Source of the DNA: Hyunsoonleella pacifica
Lineage (GTDB): Bacteria; Bacteroidota; Bacteroidia; Flavobacteriales; Flavobacteriaceae
DNA length: 64,000 nt
NCBI RefSeq assembly: GCF_004310335.1
Contig: NZ_SIRS01000002.1
Coordinates: 186,001-250,000, forward strand
Direction of reading: 5' to 3'
Made by a program: the position numbers and the translations under genes. Below, one piece after another: positions 29,129 through 38,712 of this stretch; the first letter of the stretch is position 1, and each line of letters starts with the position of its first letter. The notes beneath the pieces are model-generated. The model ran no database searches. It was not told the origin of the DNA and saw only the letters and a program-made list of their open reading frames with translations.

Positions 29129-31267
29129 TTAAAATTGAATTAAGTATGCTCCATACACATAAATATTTTCGGATGAATTAATTTGACTTATCGTTACCCT
29201 GAGATTATTGGTATCGTCTTCTTTTTCACATTCAAGAGAATATTTTACCCATTTATCTTTTAAATCAATTTTTAGTTTAGAGTAATTAGTATAATCATCT
29301 CCATGTTCTTGAAGTGATAGCTGAATATTACCCTGTCCTTTTAGCCAAATTGATAATTGGAAATCCCCTTTCTTTTTTTTTATATATTGATATATATATC
29401 CATTTTTTATTTTAGTACCTTTAATTTTATCAACAATTTTATTGTTATCAATAGAAACCATACAATTAGCTTCTACTAAGACCTTAGCTTTTTTCCAGAC
29501 CGTGTGCTCAAAACTATTAGGTTTTGATAGTAAATTTTCAAGTATGGGTTTACTTACTTTTTTAACATTTCTTGACTTTCTTGTAGTTTTAATTTGTTTT
29601 ATTTTTTTCTCATCAAAAAAATCATTTTCAGGAACATAATCATCTAAACCTTTAATAATTGGTAATTCCAGAGGTGGGTCATCTTTAAAGAGGTCTTCCA
29701 CACTATTAAGACGTTCTTCTTCACGCCAATCAAAACCTTTAAGAATTTTATCGTTTTTTGGGAATTCTGATTCAGGATAAATAGTACCATCTACTTGATT
29801 AATTTTTCTAACCTCTTCGATAGCATTATCATGAATTAATATATTAATTAAACCAGATTTTGATTTGTCAATACCTACTAAATCTCCATTTTCATCTCTT
29901 AAATAATAAATAGATTGCGCATTTTTTATGATATCTACATGATATAATTCATTTTTATCATTAAATAATCCAACCAATTTTTTACCATTTATTTGATTAA
30001 AGCCATTCCCGAGGGTGTCTTTACTGATTAAAAAGGCATGGTTAAAAACAATTAAAGAATCCATTTTATCTCGTTCTGTATCAGACTGTAAATGAATTGT
30101 GTCTCCTGTCATCTGATTTCCTAAGTTCCATAAAATTGGTTTTCTCGCAGTAGAAAAGGCTGCATTGGAACCAGGAGCATTAATGTTTATTAGTTGTGTT
30201 AAACCACTTTCATGATTTACATGTATAGAGTCTGCTTTTCCACTTAAATCAGACTTATAGAGTTTAACATTTCTAAAAACTCTGGTAATGCGTTTTTCTG
30301 GCGTTCCTGTAACCATAAGTGTATCTCCATGAATATATAGAGAATCTCCTTCTTGTTCAGTTATGGCATACGCTCGTTTAGTAATGTAAATTGAATCTTT
30401 TGCTTTAAAAACTTCTGCATGATGCCCTTTAACAACACTATTGTTTAATGTGTCTGTGATTTTTATATTATTCGTTGCTGATGAAAAATTCCTATTCTGA
30501 TCAAAATACAAGCTATCTCCAACTATTTCTTTGCCATCATAATCTATTTTAGCATTTTTCATAGCGTAACCTGTTTTGGCTTTGGTATCATAATACCCTT
30601 TTTCACAGTAAGTAACGCTTTCTTCAGTGGTAATAGTTGATGGACCAAATAAATAGGCATACCCTGTATCTGAATAAAAATCAAAATAATCAGTAACAAT
30701 TTTGGCTTCCGGATTTGTAAGCACCACATCTTCAATAAAACGGTACTTTTTCTCTTGCATGTAGTATCTACCTATTTTGCTTGTAATAGTTCCAGATGAG
30801 TCTTTAACCACTGTACCATAACTTCTGTAGAATGCTTGTTGACGTTCTCTATCAAAGTATAAAGTATCTGTGGTAATTGTAGAGCTGGGATCAGTCAAAA
30901 TAACATCGCCACTTGCAAATGCTAGTTGATTTTCTCCACTATACTCTACATACTTTGAAGTCATATTAATGGTGTCGCCTTGTATCATTTTTACATTACC
31001 ATAGGCTTCAATAAAATTATCGCTTCCATAATAATAGGCTTTATCGCACCACATATCAGTACCGCCATGGAAAATATGTACTTGTTCCGAATCGTCTCTG
31101 GTTAATATTCTTGCACCTGGATATTTGTTTTCGTCATAGGTTAAAAATCCAGAGTATTTTATTTCTATTTTTTGTTGTGAGCTTATGTATTGTGTAACAA
31201 AAACAGCTAACAAAAGTAAAATGTTTAATGAAAAAGAAGTTTTCAAGGTTGAAATAATTTGAGACAA
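29129..31267 (-). CDS. OstA-like (LPS-transport family) protein with C-terminal beta-sandwich extension
   Basis: 712 residues. The N-terminal signal anchor (about 11-30, LLLLAVFVTQYISSQQ) is followed by beta-strand repeats of the OstA/LptA type (AYYYGSDNFIEAYGNVKM, QLAFASGDVILTD, ALYFDRERQQAFYRSYGTVV, VVKGHHAEVF) up to about residue 550. Residues from about 575 onward (SFEHTVWKKAKVLVEANC, SIWLKGQGNIQLSL, WVKYSLECE, NIYVYGAYLIQF) are a separate beta-sandwich resembling carbohydrate-binding and phage-tail modules. LptA-type proteins carry LPS across the periplasm. The extension is unusual. Confidence 0.85.
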   Translation of the reverse strand: MSQIISTLKTSFSLNILLLLAVFVTQYISSQQKIEIKYSGFLTYDENKYPGARILTRDDSEQVHIFHGGTDMWCDKAYYYGSDNFIEAYGNVKMIQGDTINMTSKYVEYSGENQLAFASGDVILTDPSSTITTDTLYFDRERQQAFYRSYGTVVKDSSGTITSKIGRYYMQEKKYRFIEDVVLTNPEAKIVTDYFDFYSDTGYAYLFGPSTITTEESVTYCEKGYYDTKAKTGYAMKNAKIDYDGKEIVGDSLYFDQNRNFSSATNNIKITDTLNNSVVKGHHAEVFKAKDSIYITKRAYAITEQEGDSLYIHGDTLMVTGTPEKRITRVFRNVKLYKSDLSGKADSIHVNHESGLTQLININAPGSNAAFSTARKPILWNLGNQMTGDTIHLQSDTERDKMDSLIVFNHAFLISKDTLGNGFNQINGKKLVGLFNDKNELYHVDIIKNAQSIYYLRDENGDLVGIDKSKSGLINILIHDNAIEEVRKINQVDGTIYPESEFPKNDKILKGFDWREEERLNSVEDLFKDDPPLELPIIKGLDDYVPENDFFDEKKIKQIKTTRKSRNVKKVSKPILENLLSKPNSFEHTVWKKAKVLVEANCMVSIDNNKIVDKIKGTKIKNGYIYQYIKKKKGDFQLSIWLKGQGNIQLSLQEHGDDYTNYSKLKIDLKDKWVKYSLECEKEDDTNNLRVTISQINSSENIYVYGAYLIQF

Positions 31268-31364
31268 AAGTAACGATTTATATAATGTTTATATTGTTAA
31301 AATTGGCAGAAGTTTAACAGGTACAGAAGTATATTAGGGCAAATAAGTGTGTTTGCAGAAAGGT

Positions 31365-31467
31365 GCGTTAGGTATTGTAATTGCAGTTTTTGGTCCCGCT
31401 TTAGCGGGAAGCCAAAACTATTAGTGGAAGCCTTGCCCGTAGACAGGCTCGACCCGCAGGGTAACGC
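31365..31467. repeat. Dispersed palindromic repeat, copy 1
   Basis: A 103-base element with outer inverted ends GCGTTA (31365) and TAACGC (31462-31467). It starts GCGTTAGGTATTG and ends GACCC-N3-GGGTAACGCC, and holds an inner hairpin TCCCGCTTTAGCGGGA (31394-31409). A second copy with the same ends is at 58445-58526. Confidence 0.6.
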
Positions 31468-31471
31468 CATA

Positions 31472-31508
31472 AAAAAACGCTCCAAAAATAATTTGAAGCG
31501 TTTTTTAG
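31472..31508. terminator. Bidirectional terminator after glutamine synthetase II
   Basis: AAAACGCTCCAAA-N5-TTTGAAGCGTTTT with an A-run before and a T-run after, so it can act on either strand. It sits at the 3' end of the glutamine synthetase gene at 31530-32543. Confidence 0.75.
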
Positions 31509-31529
31509 ATTTAACTAATTTATTAAGAA

Positions 31530-32543
31530 TTAAATTTTAGCAGATTTAACTGTTTTAATAATTCTTCCGGCAATTTTGTATGGATCTCCATTTGAAGCAG
31601 GTCTTCTGTCTTCTAACCAACCTTTCCATCCTTTTTCAACTGTAATAATTGGAATACGGATAGAAGCTCCACGATCTGAAATACCGTAAGAGAATTCATT
31701 TATAGATTGTGTCTCATGTTCTCCAGTTAAGCGTTGGTCGTTATCTGCACCGTAAACAGCGATATGCTCTTTAACTACAGGACGGAATGCTTCACATATT
31801 TTTTCGTAAGTCTCTTTAGAACCACAAGTTCTTAAAACTTCGTTAGAGAAGTTTGCGTGCATACCAGAACCATTCCAATCTGTTGCTCCTAGTGGTTTTG
31901 GGTGCCAGTTGATAGCTAAACCATACTCCTCTGTTAATCGCTCTAATAAGTATCTAGAAATCCAAATTTCATCTCCTGCTAATTTTGCTCCTTTAGCAAA
32001 TAATTGGAATTCCCATTGTCCAGCAGCAACTTCAGCATTAATACCTTCAAAATTTAATCCAGCATCAATACATAAATCAGCATGTTTTTCTATAATCTCT
32101 CTTCCGAAAGCATTTTTTCCACCAACTGAACAATAAAATTGTCCTTGAGGTGTTTGATCTCTTGGGAAACCTAATGGTAAGTTTGTTTCTGGATCCCAAA
32201 GAAAATATTCTTGCTCAAAACCAAACCAGAAATCATTATCGTCATCATCGATAGTAGCTCTACCGTTAGAAGGGTGTGGTGTACCATCAGCATTTAAAAC
32301 CTCTGTCATTACTAAGTATCCATTTCTTCTTACAGGATCTGGATAAATAGCAACTGGCTTTAATAAACAGTCTGAAGAACCACCTTCAGCTTGCTGAGTT
32401 GATGAACCGTCAAAAGACCACATTCCTATCTCATCTAATGTACCTTTAAAATTTTCGTGCTCTTCAACTTTTGTTTTACTTCTAAGGTTAGCAGTTGGCT
32501 GATAACCATCAAGCCAAATGTATTCTAATTTAATTTTAGCCAT
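31530..32543 (-). CDS. glnII: Glutamine synthetase, type II-like short form
   Basis: 337 residues, the short form. It joins glutamate and ammonia with ATP. The N-terminal beta-grasp starts YIWLDGYQPTANLRSK; the catalytic half has MWSFDGSSTQQAEG, WFGFEQEYFLW (metal-binding Glu), GINAEVAAGQWEFQLF, and NGSGMHANFSNE, the type II pattern. The adenylylation Tyr of type I is absent. It faces the glutamine synthetase III gene (32815) across a 271-base intergenic region. Confidence 0.9.
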   Translation of the reverse strand: MAKIKLEYIWLDGYQPTANLRSKTKVEEHENFKGTLDEIGMWSFDGSSTQQAEGGSSDCLLKPVAIYPDPVRRNGYLVMTEVLNADGTPHPSNGRATIDDDDNDFWFGFEQEYFLWDPETNLPLGFPRDQTPQGQFYCSVGGKNAFGREIIEKHADLCIDAGLNFEGINAEVAAGQWEFQLFAKGAKLAGDEIWISRYLLERLTEEYGLAINWHPKPLGATDWNGSGMHANFSNEVLRTCGSKETYEKICEAFRPVVKEHIAVYGADNDQRLTGEHETQSINEFSYGISDRGASIRIPIITVEKGWKGWLEDRRPASNGDPYKIAGRIIKTVKSAKI

Positions 32544-32814
32544 AATTAATTATTTATTGGTATATAATTTTTATTAATTTGAACAAATATAATTTTTTAT
32601 TGAGTTACTTTAAATTATCAGGGGTGGTTTTCATAAAACGCAATGTTATTTTTATTTATCCCCCATTTTTTTATGGTTTATTTTAAAAAAAGTATAGTTT
32701 TTTATATAAATATTGAAATATTGATAACTGCGAAAAAGTGCTTTTACATTTATTAATTCTCCAAGATGAACTATTTTTGTATTTTAATTCTTAAAAAACT
32801 AAATAAAATCTACA
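32544..32814. other. Shared divergent promoter region of two glutamine synthetases
   Basis: 271 bases between two divergently transcribed glutamine synthetase genes. It is very AT-rich. No clear riboswitch or terminator is seen. Two short TTG...TA-TTTG-like pairs exist, but none is convincing enough to mark individually. Confidence 0.45.
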
Positions 32815-35001
32815 ATGGCAATTCTACGATTTAATGCACTTAAAAAATCTATAAGCTATAAGCCTGTTACTTTTATTGAAGAAGGTAAACGATCTGAGTT
32901 ATTTGGTGCTAATGTTTTTAATGAACATACTATGAGGCAGTATCTAACTAGAGATGCATACAAAGGGGTTATAAATGCTATTGAAGATGGGAAAAAAATT
33001 AGTAGAAATGTAGCAGACCAAGTAGCTTCATCAATGAAAGATTGGGCATTGTCTAAAGGTGTAACGCATTATACACATTGGTTTCAGCCATTAACTGGGG
33101 CTACAGCAGAAAAGCATGATGCTTTTTTTGAAACTTTAGAAAACGGCAATGCTATTGAAAAATTTGGAGGAAGTCAATTAGTACAGCAAGAACCTGACGC
33201 GTCAAGTTTTCCTAGTGGAGGCATTCGTAATACATTTGAAGCTAGAGGTTATACTGCATGGGATCCATCCTCACCCGCTTTTGTTTACGAAACAACATTA
33301 TGTATCCCTACTATTTTTGTGGCCTACACAGGAGAGGCTTTAGATTATAAAACACCGTTATTAAGGGCACTTCACGCTGTAGATGATGCGGCTACTGATG
33401 TATGTAAATATTTTGATAAAAATGTTAAGAAAGTAACATCTTCAATGGGCTGGGAACAAGAGTATTTTTTGGTAGACAAGAACTTAGCTTCATGTAGACC
33501 CGATATTACTTTAACAGGCAGAACATTATTAGGGCACTCTTCGGCCAAAGGGCAACAATTAGATGATCATTATTTTGGATCCATTCCAAATCGGGCATTA
33601 AATTTTATGAGAGATTTAGAAAACCAATGTATGCTTTTAGGGATACCTGCAAAAACACGTCATAATGAGGTAGCTCCAAATCAATTTGAAATAGCACCAA
33701 TTCATGAAGAGGCTAATTTGGCAGTAGATCATAACTCTTTACTTATGGATGTAATGGGGCGTGTAGCTTCTCGTCATGATTTTAAGGTTTTGCTTCATGA
33801 AAAACCATTTGCTAATATTAACGGTTCTGGTAAACATAACAATTGGTCTTTACAAACAAATACAGGAGTCAACTTATTAAAGCCTGGTAAAACACCAATG
33901 AGTAACCTTCAGTTTTTAACCTTCTTTATAAATACTATAAAGGCAGTTTATGAGAATGAAGAGTTATTAAGAGCATCTATTGCTTCAGCAAGTAATGATC
34001 ATAGGTTAGGTGCAAACGAAGCACCTCCTGCGATTATATCTATATTTATTGGGGAACAGCTTACTAAAGTATTACAAGAATTAGAAGGAGTAACCAAAGG
34101 AAAATTGTCACCAAAAGAAAAAACAGATTTAAAGTTAAATGTGGTTGGTAAAATACCTGATGTATTATTAGATAATACGGATAGAAACAGAACATCTCCA
34201 TTTGCATTTACTGGAAATAAATTTGAGTTTAGAGCCGTAGGATCAATGGAGAATTGCGGCAATCCTTTAATGGTCTTAAATACTATTGTTGCAAAACAGC
34301 TAAAGGATTTTAAAGAAGAAGTAGATGTACTTATAGATAAAAAGAACCTTAAGAAAGATGAAGCTGTTTTTAATGTGTTAAGAGAGTACATAAAAGCATC
34401 CCGAGATATACTGTTTGAGGGGAATGGTTATGGAGAAGAGTGGGAAAAAGAAGCTCAAAAAAGAGGTTTAAGCAATAATAAAACAACTCCAGAAGCTTTA
34501 AAAGTGAAACTTCATAAAAGCACCATCAACTTGTTTGAAGAAATGCAAGTAATGAGTAAAATTGAATCTGAAGCGCGTTATGAAGTAGAAATAGAGGCAT
34601 ACATCAATCATATCCAAATAGAGAGTAGGGTGCTTGGAGATATTGCTCGTAATCATATTGTCCCTACTGCTGTAAAGTATCAAAATATTTTAATAGACAA
34701 CGTAAAAGGTTTAAAAGAAATTTTTGATAAAGATTATAAAGACTTAGGAAAGGAGCAGATGAATCTTATTAAGTCTATTTCAGGACATATTGATGGCATC
34801 AATAAAAATGTAACTGATATGATTAATGAGCGTAAGAAGGCTAATAAACTAGAAGATATTACTAAGAAAGCCGAAGCATATTGCGAAAAGGTAAAACCAT
34901 TTTTAACTGATATACGATACCATTGTGATAAATTGGAATTATTGGTTGATGATGAGCTTTGGCCATTAACGAAATATAGAGAGTTATTATTTACGCGTTA
35001 G
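32815..35001 (+). CDS. glnN: Glutamine synthetase III
   Basis: 728 residues, the length of the GSIII class found in Bacteroidota and cyanobacteria. Landmarks: FKKSISYKPV-type N-terminus, VNEHTMRQYLTRDAY, GWEQEYFLVDKNLA (metal-binding Glu), RHNEVAPNQFEIAPIHEEANLAVDHNSLLMD, KHNNWSLQTNTG, ASASNDHRLGANEAPPAIIS, and NRTSPFAFTGNKFEFRAVGS. It is a second, unrelated glutamine synthetase beside the type II gene. A long helical C-terminus is present. Confidence 0.96.
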   Translation: MAILRFNALKKSISYKPVTFIEEGKRSELFGANVFNEHTMRQYLTRDAYKGVINAIEDGKKISRNVADQVASSMKDWALSKGVTHYTHWFQPLTGATAEKHDAFFETLENGNAIEKFGGSQLVQQEPDASSFPSGGIRNTFEARGYTAWDPSSPAFVYETTLCIPTIFVAYTGEALDYKTPLLRALHAVDDAATDVCKYFDKNVKKVTSSMGWEQEYFLVDKNLASCRPDITLTGRTLLGHSSAKGQQLDDHYFGSIPNRALNFMRDLENQCMLLGIPAKTRHNEVAPNQFEIAPIHEEANLAVDHNSLLMDVMGRVASRHDFKVLLHEKPFANINGSGKHNNWSLQTNTGVNLLKPGKTPMSNLQFLTFFINTIKAVYENEELLRASIASASNDHRLGANEAPPAIISIFIGEQLTKVLQELEGVTKGKLSPKEKTDLKLNVVGKIPDVLLDNTDRNRTSPFAFTGNKFEFRAVGSMENCGNPLMVLNTIVAKQLKDFKEEVDVLIDKKNLKKDEAVFNVLREYIKASRDILFEGNGYGEEWEKEAQKRGLSNNKTTPEALKVKLHKSTINLFEEMQVMSKIESEARYEVEIEAYINHIQIESRVLGDIARNHIVPTAVKYQNILIDNVKGLKEIFDKDYKDLGKEQMNLIKSISGHIDGINKNVTDMINERKKANKLEDITKKAEAYCEKVKPFLTDIRYHCDKLELLVDDELWPLTKYRELLFTR

Positions 35002-35010
35002 TTTTTAAGA

Positions 35011-36147
35011 CTAATATTTATCTATTTTCCATTTTTGGTCATAATTGCTGTTAATAACCTTGAAGCCCACAAAAAGAGAATCTTCAATTATAAAATCATT
35101 TATACCAAATTTTTCATCTTGAAATTTTGGTAAGTTACAGTAGCATACGTCTTTATTAATTTTCTTAAAAGCTTTGAATACTACTAAGGATTCAAAATTA
35201 CTACTTTTATCCTCCCTGCGTCTATTTAATAAATAGCTTGGAGATTTTAATAGTGTGAATTTGGAATTACATTCATCAATTTTTAGATTATCAAGATTAG
35301 AGTGAACAGCTTTAATTATATTGCCATTTTCACAATCTAAAGTTAAATATTTAAAACTTGATTGCAGTCTATTATAGCCAGTGATAATTATTTGTTTATC
35401 TATGATTTCTAGGTGGTCTGGGAGAAAAAATTTAGATGGATTTTTTTTAATTTCTTCATAAATTTCTCCAAGGTTTTCAAGCTTATAGCTTCTATCCCAG
35501 ATTAATAAACCGTCTGAACTTATTTTTACTAAATTTATTTCATATGGATAAACTTTAATAGTAAGAAAATAAAAAAAGTTATCGGAATAATTTAAGTAAT
35601 CATTAGATGTGGAGATATGATAATTTTTGTTCCAATTTTCTGTAAAATTACTATTCATACTTATAATATTTTTATAGTCATAAGTTGAAGCTAATACTGT
35701 AATTTTATTTTTTTTGATAATAACTCTATCTATTTTTTCATGTGTTTTAAAAACTTTTTTTTCTAATAATTTACCATTCTTTATTTTATATATAACAGCT
35801 TGAGACATATTATCTTTTGAAAGCCATTGGGAACCAGTAGCATAAATTGTACCATCAGCTGAAATAGCAAAATCTGCTATATCTATTATGTTTTCATAAT
35901 TTGTTGGATCCTTAAATACGTATTGCCATTCGTTTTTTCCTTCAGAATTTAATTTTAAAATGATGCTTTGAGATTTTTCACTATCAAAATTATTATTTCC
36001 TAATACATAGTAATCTGTACCGTTTTTGTGTACTAATTTTGCTTGATTCTTGCCACTATCATTGCCAAATTCAAAAGTCCATTTGTATTCATCACAGGAG
36101 AAAAAGAGTAAGCTAAGGAAGAAGAATGTTTTAGCGAGATATTTCAT
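35011..36147 (-). CDS. Lipoprotein, putative beta-propeller
   Basis: 378 residues. A lipobox (FFFLSLLFFSCDEY) marks Cys18 for lipidation. The mature part has repeated strands of the kind GTDYYVLGNNNF, SIILKLNSEGKNEWQYVF, DGTIYATGSQW, and GLLIWDRSYKL, suggesting a beta-propeller of the type seen in Bacteroidota outer-surface lipoproteins. The substrate is unknown. Its stop lies nine bases from the convergent glnN stop. Confidence 0.8.
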   Translation of the reverse strand: MKYLAKTFFFLSLLFFSCDEYKWTFEFGNDSGKNQAKLVHKNGTDYYVLGNNNFDSEKSQSIILKLNSEGKNEWQYVFKDPTNYENIIDIADFAISADGTIYATGSQWLSKDNMSQAVIYKIKNGKLLEKKVFKTHEKIDRVIIKKNKITVLASTYDYKNIISMNSNFTENWNKNYHISTSNDYLNYSDNFFYFLTIKVYPYEINLVKISSDGLLIWDRSYKLENLGEIYEEIKKNPSKFFLPDHLEIIDKQIIITGYNRLQSSFKYLTLDCENGNIIKAVHSNLDNLKIDECNSKFTLLKSPSYLLNRRREDKSSNFESLVVFKAFKKINKDVCYCNLPKFQDEKFGINDFIIEDSLFVGFKVINSNYDQKWKIDKY

Positions 36148-36351
36148 TTATATTAATTATGAGTATTTATCGGTGTCAAAATTAGTTAAAACTATGCACT
36201 TTGGTCAGATAAAAAACCTATGGCATTTAGTCCATAGTGTTTAGTACTATATATAATATAAGGAAAGGTTTTAAGCACCAGCTAAGAAAAGTCATAGACG
36301 AAGTTCAAACCACTCTATGACTTATATATACTTTACTGTTAATAGTAATTG

Positions 36352-37056
36352 TTAGAATGGATTGGTTGCCCAAATTGTAACTTCTGGGATAAATCCTTTT
36401 TTTCGCATTTCTAAGATTGACAGAATGGTATGAGCAATGTCTTCAGCCCCAAGTTTGTTAGATTCCTCTTCTCGTACAATTCTGTTAGGGTCAGCAAAAG
36501 CAGTAGTTACTTCACTTGGATTTACCAAACTAACTCTAATATTGTACGCTCTTAATTCCGCTTGCCAAGACTGTGTTATTCCTTTTACCGCAAACTTTGA
36601 AGATGCATAAACACTGCCTTTTGCAAATCCTTTGGAGCTTGCTGTAGAGCCTATGTTTATAATATCTCCATAATTTTGTTTTTTGAAAATTGGTAGTATT
36701 TCTTGAGTTAACAGAATTAAACCAAAGACATTTGTGTTATACACATCAATTAGATGTTGTTCGGTTATCTCTCCCAATAAAGGGAAAATACCTATCCCAG
36801 CATTATTGATTAAGATGTCAATCTTTCCATCTAATACATCAATTGCTTCTTTAGTTTTTTCAGGAATAGATTTTAAATCACTAATGTCAAATTGAATTGG
36901 GATTGCTCCCAATTCATCTGCAACTTTTTTTAGTTTATCATAATTCCGTCCTGTAATAACAACTTTAGCCTCTTTTTCTATGAGTTTTCTAGCAGTTTCT
37001 TTACCTATACCAGAACTACCTCCAGTAATAAGCACATGTTTATTTTTTAACTCCAT
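36352..37056 (-). CDS. Short-chain dehydrogenase/reductase
   Basis: 234 residues. Classical SDR: TGGSSGIGKETARKL (NAD(P)-binding, about 11-25), INNAGIGIFP, IGSTASSKG (catalytic Ser) and YASSKFAVKG (Tyr and Lys). It resembles DltE-like SDRs. It follows the second SDR after five bases, so the two are cotranscribed, and is probably controlled by the TetR regulator at 38016. Confidence 0.92.
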   Translation of the reverse strand: MELKNKHVLITGGSSGIGKETARKLIEKEAKVVITGRNYDKLKKVADELGAIPIQFDISDLKSIPEKTKEAIDVLDGKIDILINNAGIGIFPLLGEITEQHLIDVYNTNVFGLILLTQEILPIFKKQNYGDIINIGSTASSKGFAKGSVYASSKFAVKGITQSWQAELRAYNIRVSLVNPSEVTTAFADPNRIVREEESNKLGAEDIAHTILSILEMRKKGFIPEVTIWATNPF

Positions 37057-37061
37057 TTTGA

Positions 37062-37955
37062 TTATTCAATTGTTAAAAGATGTCCCATTTGTAATGCGTC
37101 TTTTACTAATGATTCTTGTATCGGTAAAACTTTGGTATTGTAATCAACTACTCCATAATCAATTCCTGATACAACACGTTCAGGACGATTTCCTTTTTTA
37201 GTTTCAACAAGTTCAGTTATACTATCTGCAACTAATTGAGGATTAGGTGCATCATCTGTTGCATAAAACCCTTCAAAGTTTTTTAACATGGCATGAGGCA
37301 CATTTTTATGTTCTCCGTAGGCATTAAATACATTCTGATCTTCTTCTTTAGGACCTGTAAATAATAAGTTCGTCCCAAATGGTCCAGGTTCTACTATATT
37401 AACTTCTACTCCAAAAGGTGCCAATTCATACCTTAAGGCTTGAGAATAAGCTTCAACAGCATGTTTACTTGCACAATATATTCCAAAATAAGGAAACGAA
37501 AGTCTGCCTGCTAAAGAAGTCACATTAACAATGTGTCCGTCTTGCTGTTGTCTCATATACGGAAGCACTGCTTTTGTTGTACGTAAAATACCAAAAAAGT
37601 TGGTTTCAAATTGGTCTTTGGCTTGTTGAATGCTATAAGCTTCTGTGATTCCAACAAACATGTAGCCAGCATTATTAATAAGATGGTCTATTTTTCCGTC
37701 AGTGTTGGCAATGGTAGTTATAGCGTTTGCTACAGAATCATCATTATTTACATCCATATCAATTACAGAAATGTTTAATTTTTCTGTTTTGGCTATAGTT
37801 AATAATTCTTCTTTTTTGGTAGCATTTTTAGTTTCAGTGTTTCGCATCGTAGCCCAAATTTTATAACCTTTACGCGCTAATGTTAATGTAGTTAAGTAAC
37901 CAAAACCACTGCTACTACCTGTAATTACTACTGTTTTGTTTTTTGAATTTTCCAT
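37062..37955 (-). CDS. Short-chain dehydrogenase/reductase
   Basis: 297 residues. Classical SDR: TGSSSGFGYLTTLTLA (about 12-27), LINNAGYMFVG, VTSLAGRLSFPYFGIYCASKHAVEAYS (Ser, Tyr and Lys). The first gene of a two-SDR unit. A 12-base palindrome, TAGACCAGTCTA, lies 28 bases before its start and recurs before the adjacent tetR-type gene, so this unit is probably repressed by it. Substrate is unknown. Confidence 0.92.
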   Translation of the reverse strand: MENSKNKTVVITGSSSGFGYLTTLTLARKGYKIWATMRNTETKNATKKEELLTIAKTEKLNISVIDMDVNNDDSVANAITTIANTDGKIDHLINNAGYMFVGITEAYSIQQAKDQFETNFFGILRTTKAVLPYMRQQQDGHIVNVTSLAGRLSFPYFGIYCASKHAVEAYSQALRYELAPFGVEVNIVEPGPFGTNLLFTGPKEEDQNVFNAYGEHKNVPHAMLKNFEGFYATDDAPNPQLVADSITELVETKKGNRPERVVSGIDYGVVDYNTKVLPIQESLVKDALQMGHLLTIE

Positions 37956-37982
37956 TGAAATAAATTTAAAATTATTGATAAT

Positions 37983-37994
37983 TAGACCAGTCTA
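37983..37994. promoter_or_regulatory. Candidate TetR operator upstream of the SDR pair
   Basis: TAGACCAGTCTA with inverted arms TAGAC/GTCTA, located 28 bases before the SDR start codon. The core TAGACCAGTC recurs upstream of the tetR-type gene. Confidence 0.65.
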
Positions 37995-38015
37995 CTATTT
38001 AATGATGAAAAAAAA

Positions 38016-38591
38016 TTATATCAGATATTTTTCAAGATATAGGATAAATGTTTCAATTGATTCGGTATGTTTTTCAGATTTCATCCTTAGTAATGCGCCT
38101 TCCCATGTCGTTAAGATTAAATTACTTAAGACCTTAGGTGATTCTAACTTCTTAATATGCCCATTTATTTGACCTTCTTCTATACATTTCTCGAAACATC
38201 TTTCCCATATACTTAATTCTGAAGCAATTAAAATACTGAATGATGCTGAAAAATCAGCTAATTCTGTGCTACAATTTCCAAGCAAACAACCTTCTTTGAA
38301 TTCTTTGGCCGTATACACCTCTTGCATATCTTTAAAGAAAGATACTATTCTTTGTTTGTGATTTTTAGTGTCATCCTCTAAATAACTTTTAAGAACAATT
38401 AGAGATTTTTCAGAATAATGTTTTATCACTTGTAAACCAAAATCTTCTTTGCTTTTAAAATAATAATAGAAAGAACCTTTTGGAATATTAGCTTCCTGTA
38501 AAACCTTATTTAACCCAACGCTATGATAGCCATTTTTAAGAATCAAATCTGTTCCTATCGCTAAAATATTATCTATTGCCTCTTTTTTCAT
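38016..38591 (-). CDS. TetR/AcrR-family transcriptional regulator
   Basis: 191 residues. N-terminal helix-turn-helix: DNILAIGTDLILKNGYHSVGLNKVLQEANIPKGSFYYYFKSKEDF (about 6-50), the standard TetR pattern. The C-terminal ligand domain is generic (CLLGNCSTELADF). The adjacent SDR pair and shared palindrome indicate an autoregulated repressor of those enzymes; the inducer is unknown. It lies just outside the distal end of the cassette array. Confidence 0.92.
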   Translation of the reverse strand: MKKEAIDNILAIGTDLILKNGYHSVGLNKVLQEANIPKGSFYYYFKSKEDFGLQVIKHYSEKSLIVLKSYLEDDTKNHKQRIVSFFKDMQEVYTAKEFKEGCLLGNCSTELADFSASFSILIASELSIWERCFEKCIEEGQINGHIKKLESPKVLSNLILTTWEGALLRMKSEKHTESIETFILYLEKYLI

Positions 38592-38601
38592 TATTCAATA
38601 T

Positions 38602-38616
38602 TAGACCAGTCGTCTA
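38602..38616. promoter_or_regulatory. Candidate TetR operator upstream of its own gene
   Basis: TAGACCAGTCGTCTA, 11 bases before the TetR start. It shares TTAGACCAGTC with the site at 37983 and contains TAGAC-N5-GTCTA. Confidence 0.65.
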
Positions 38617-38712
38617 CAAAAATATAAATATTTTTTTTATTACCAAATTTTAGTGCATTATGAAAACTGTTGATGAGCAATTCTTCGTGGAAATGAAGTT
38701 GTAATTTTGTGT

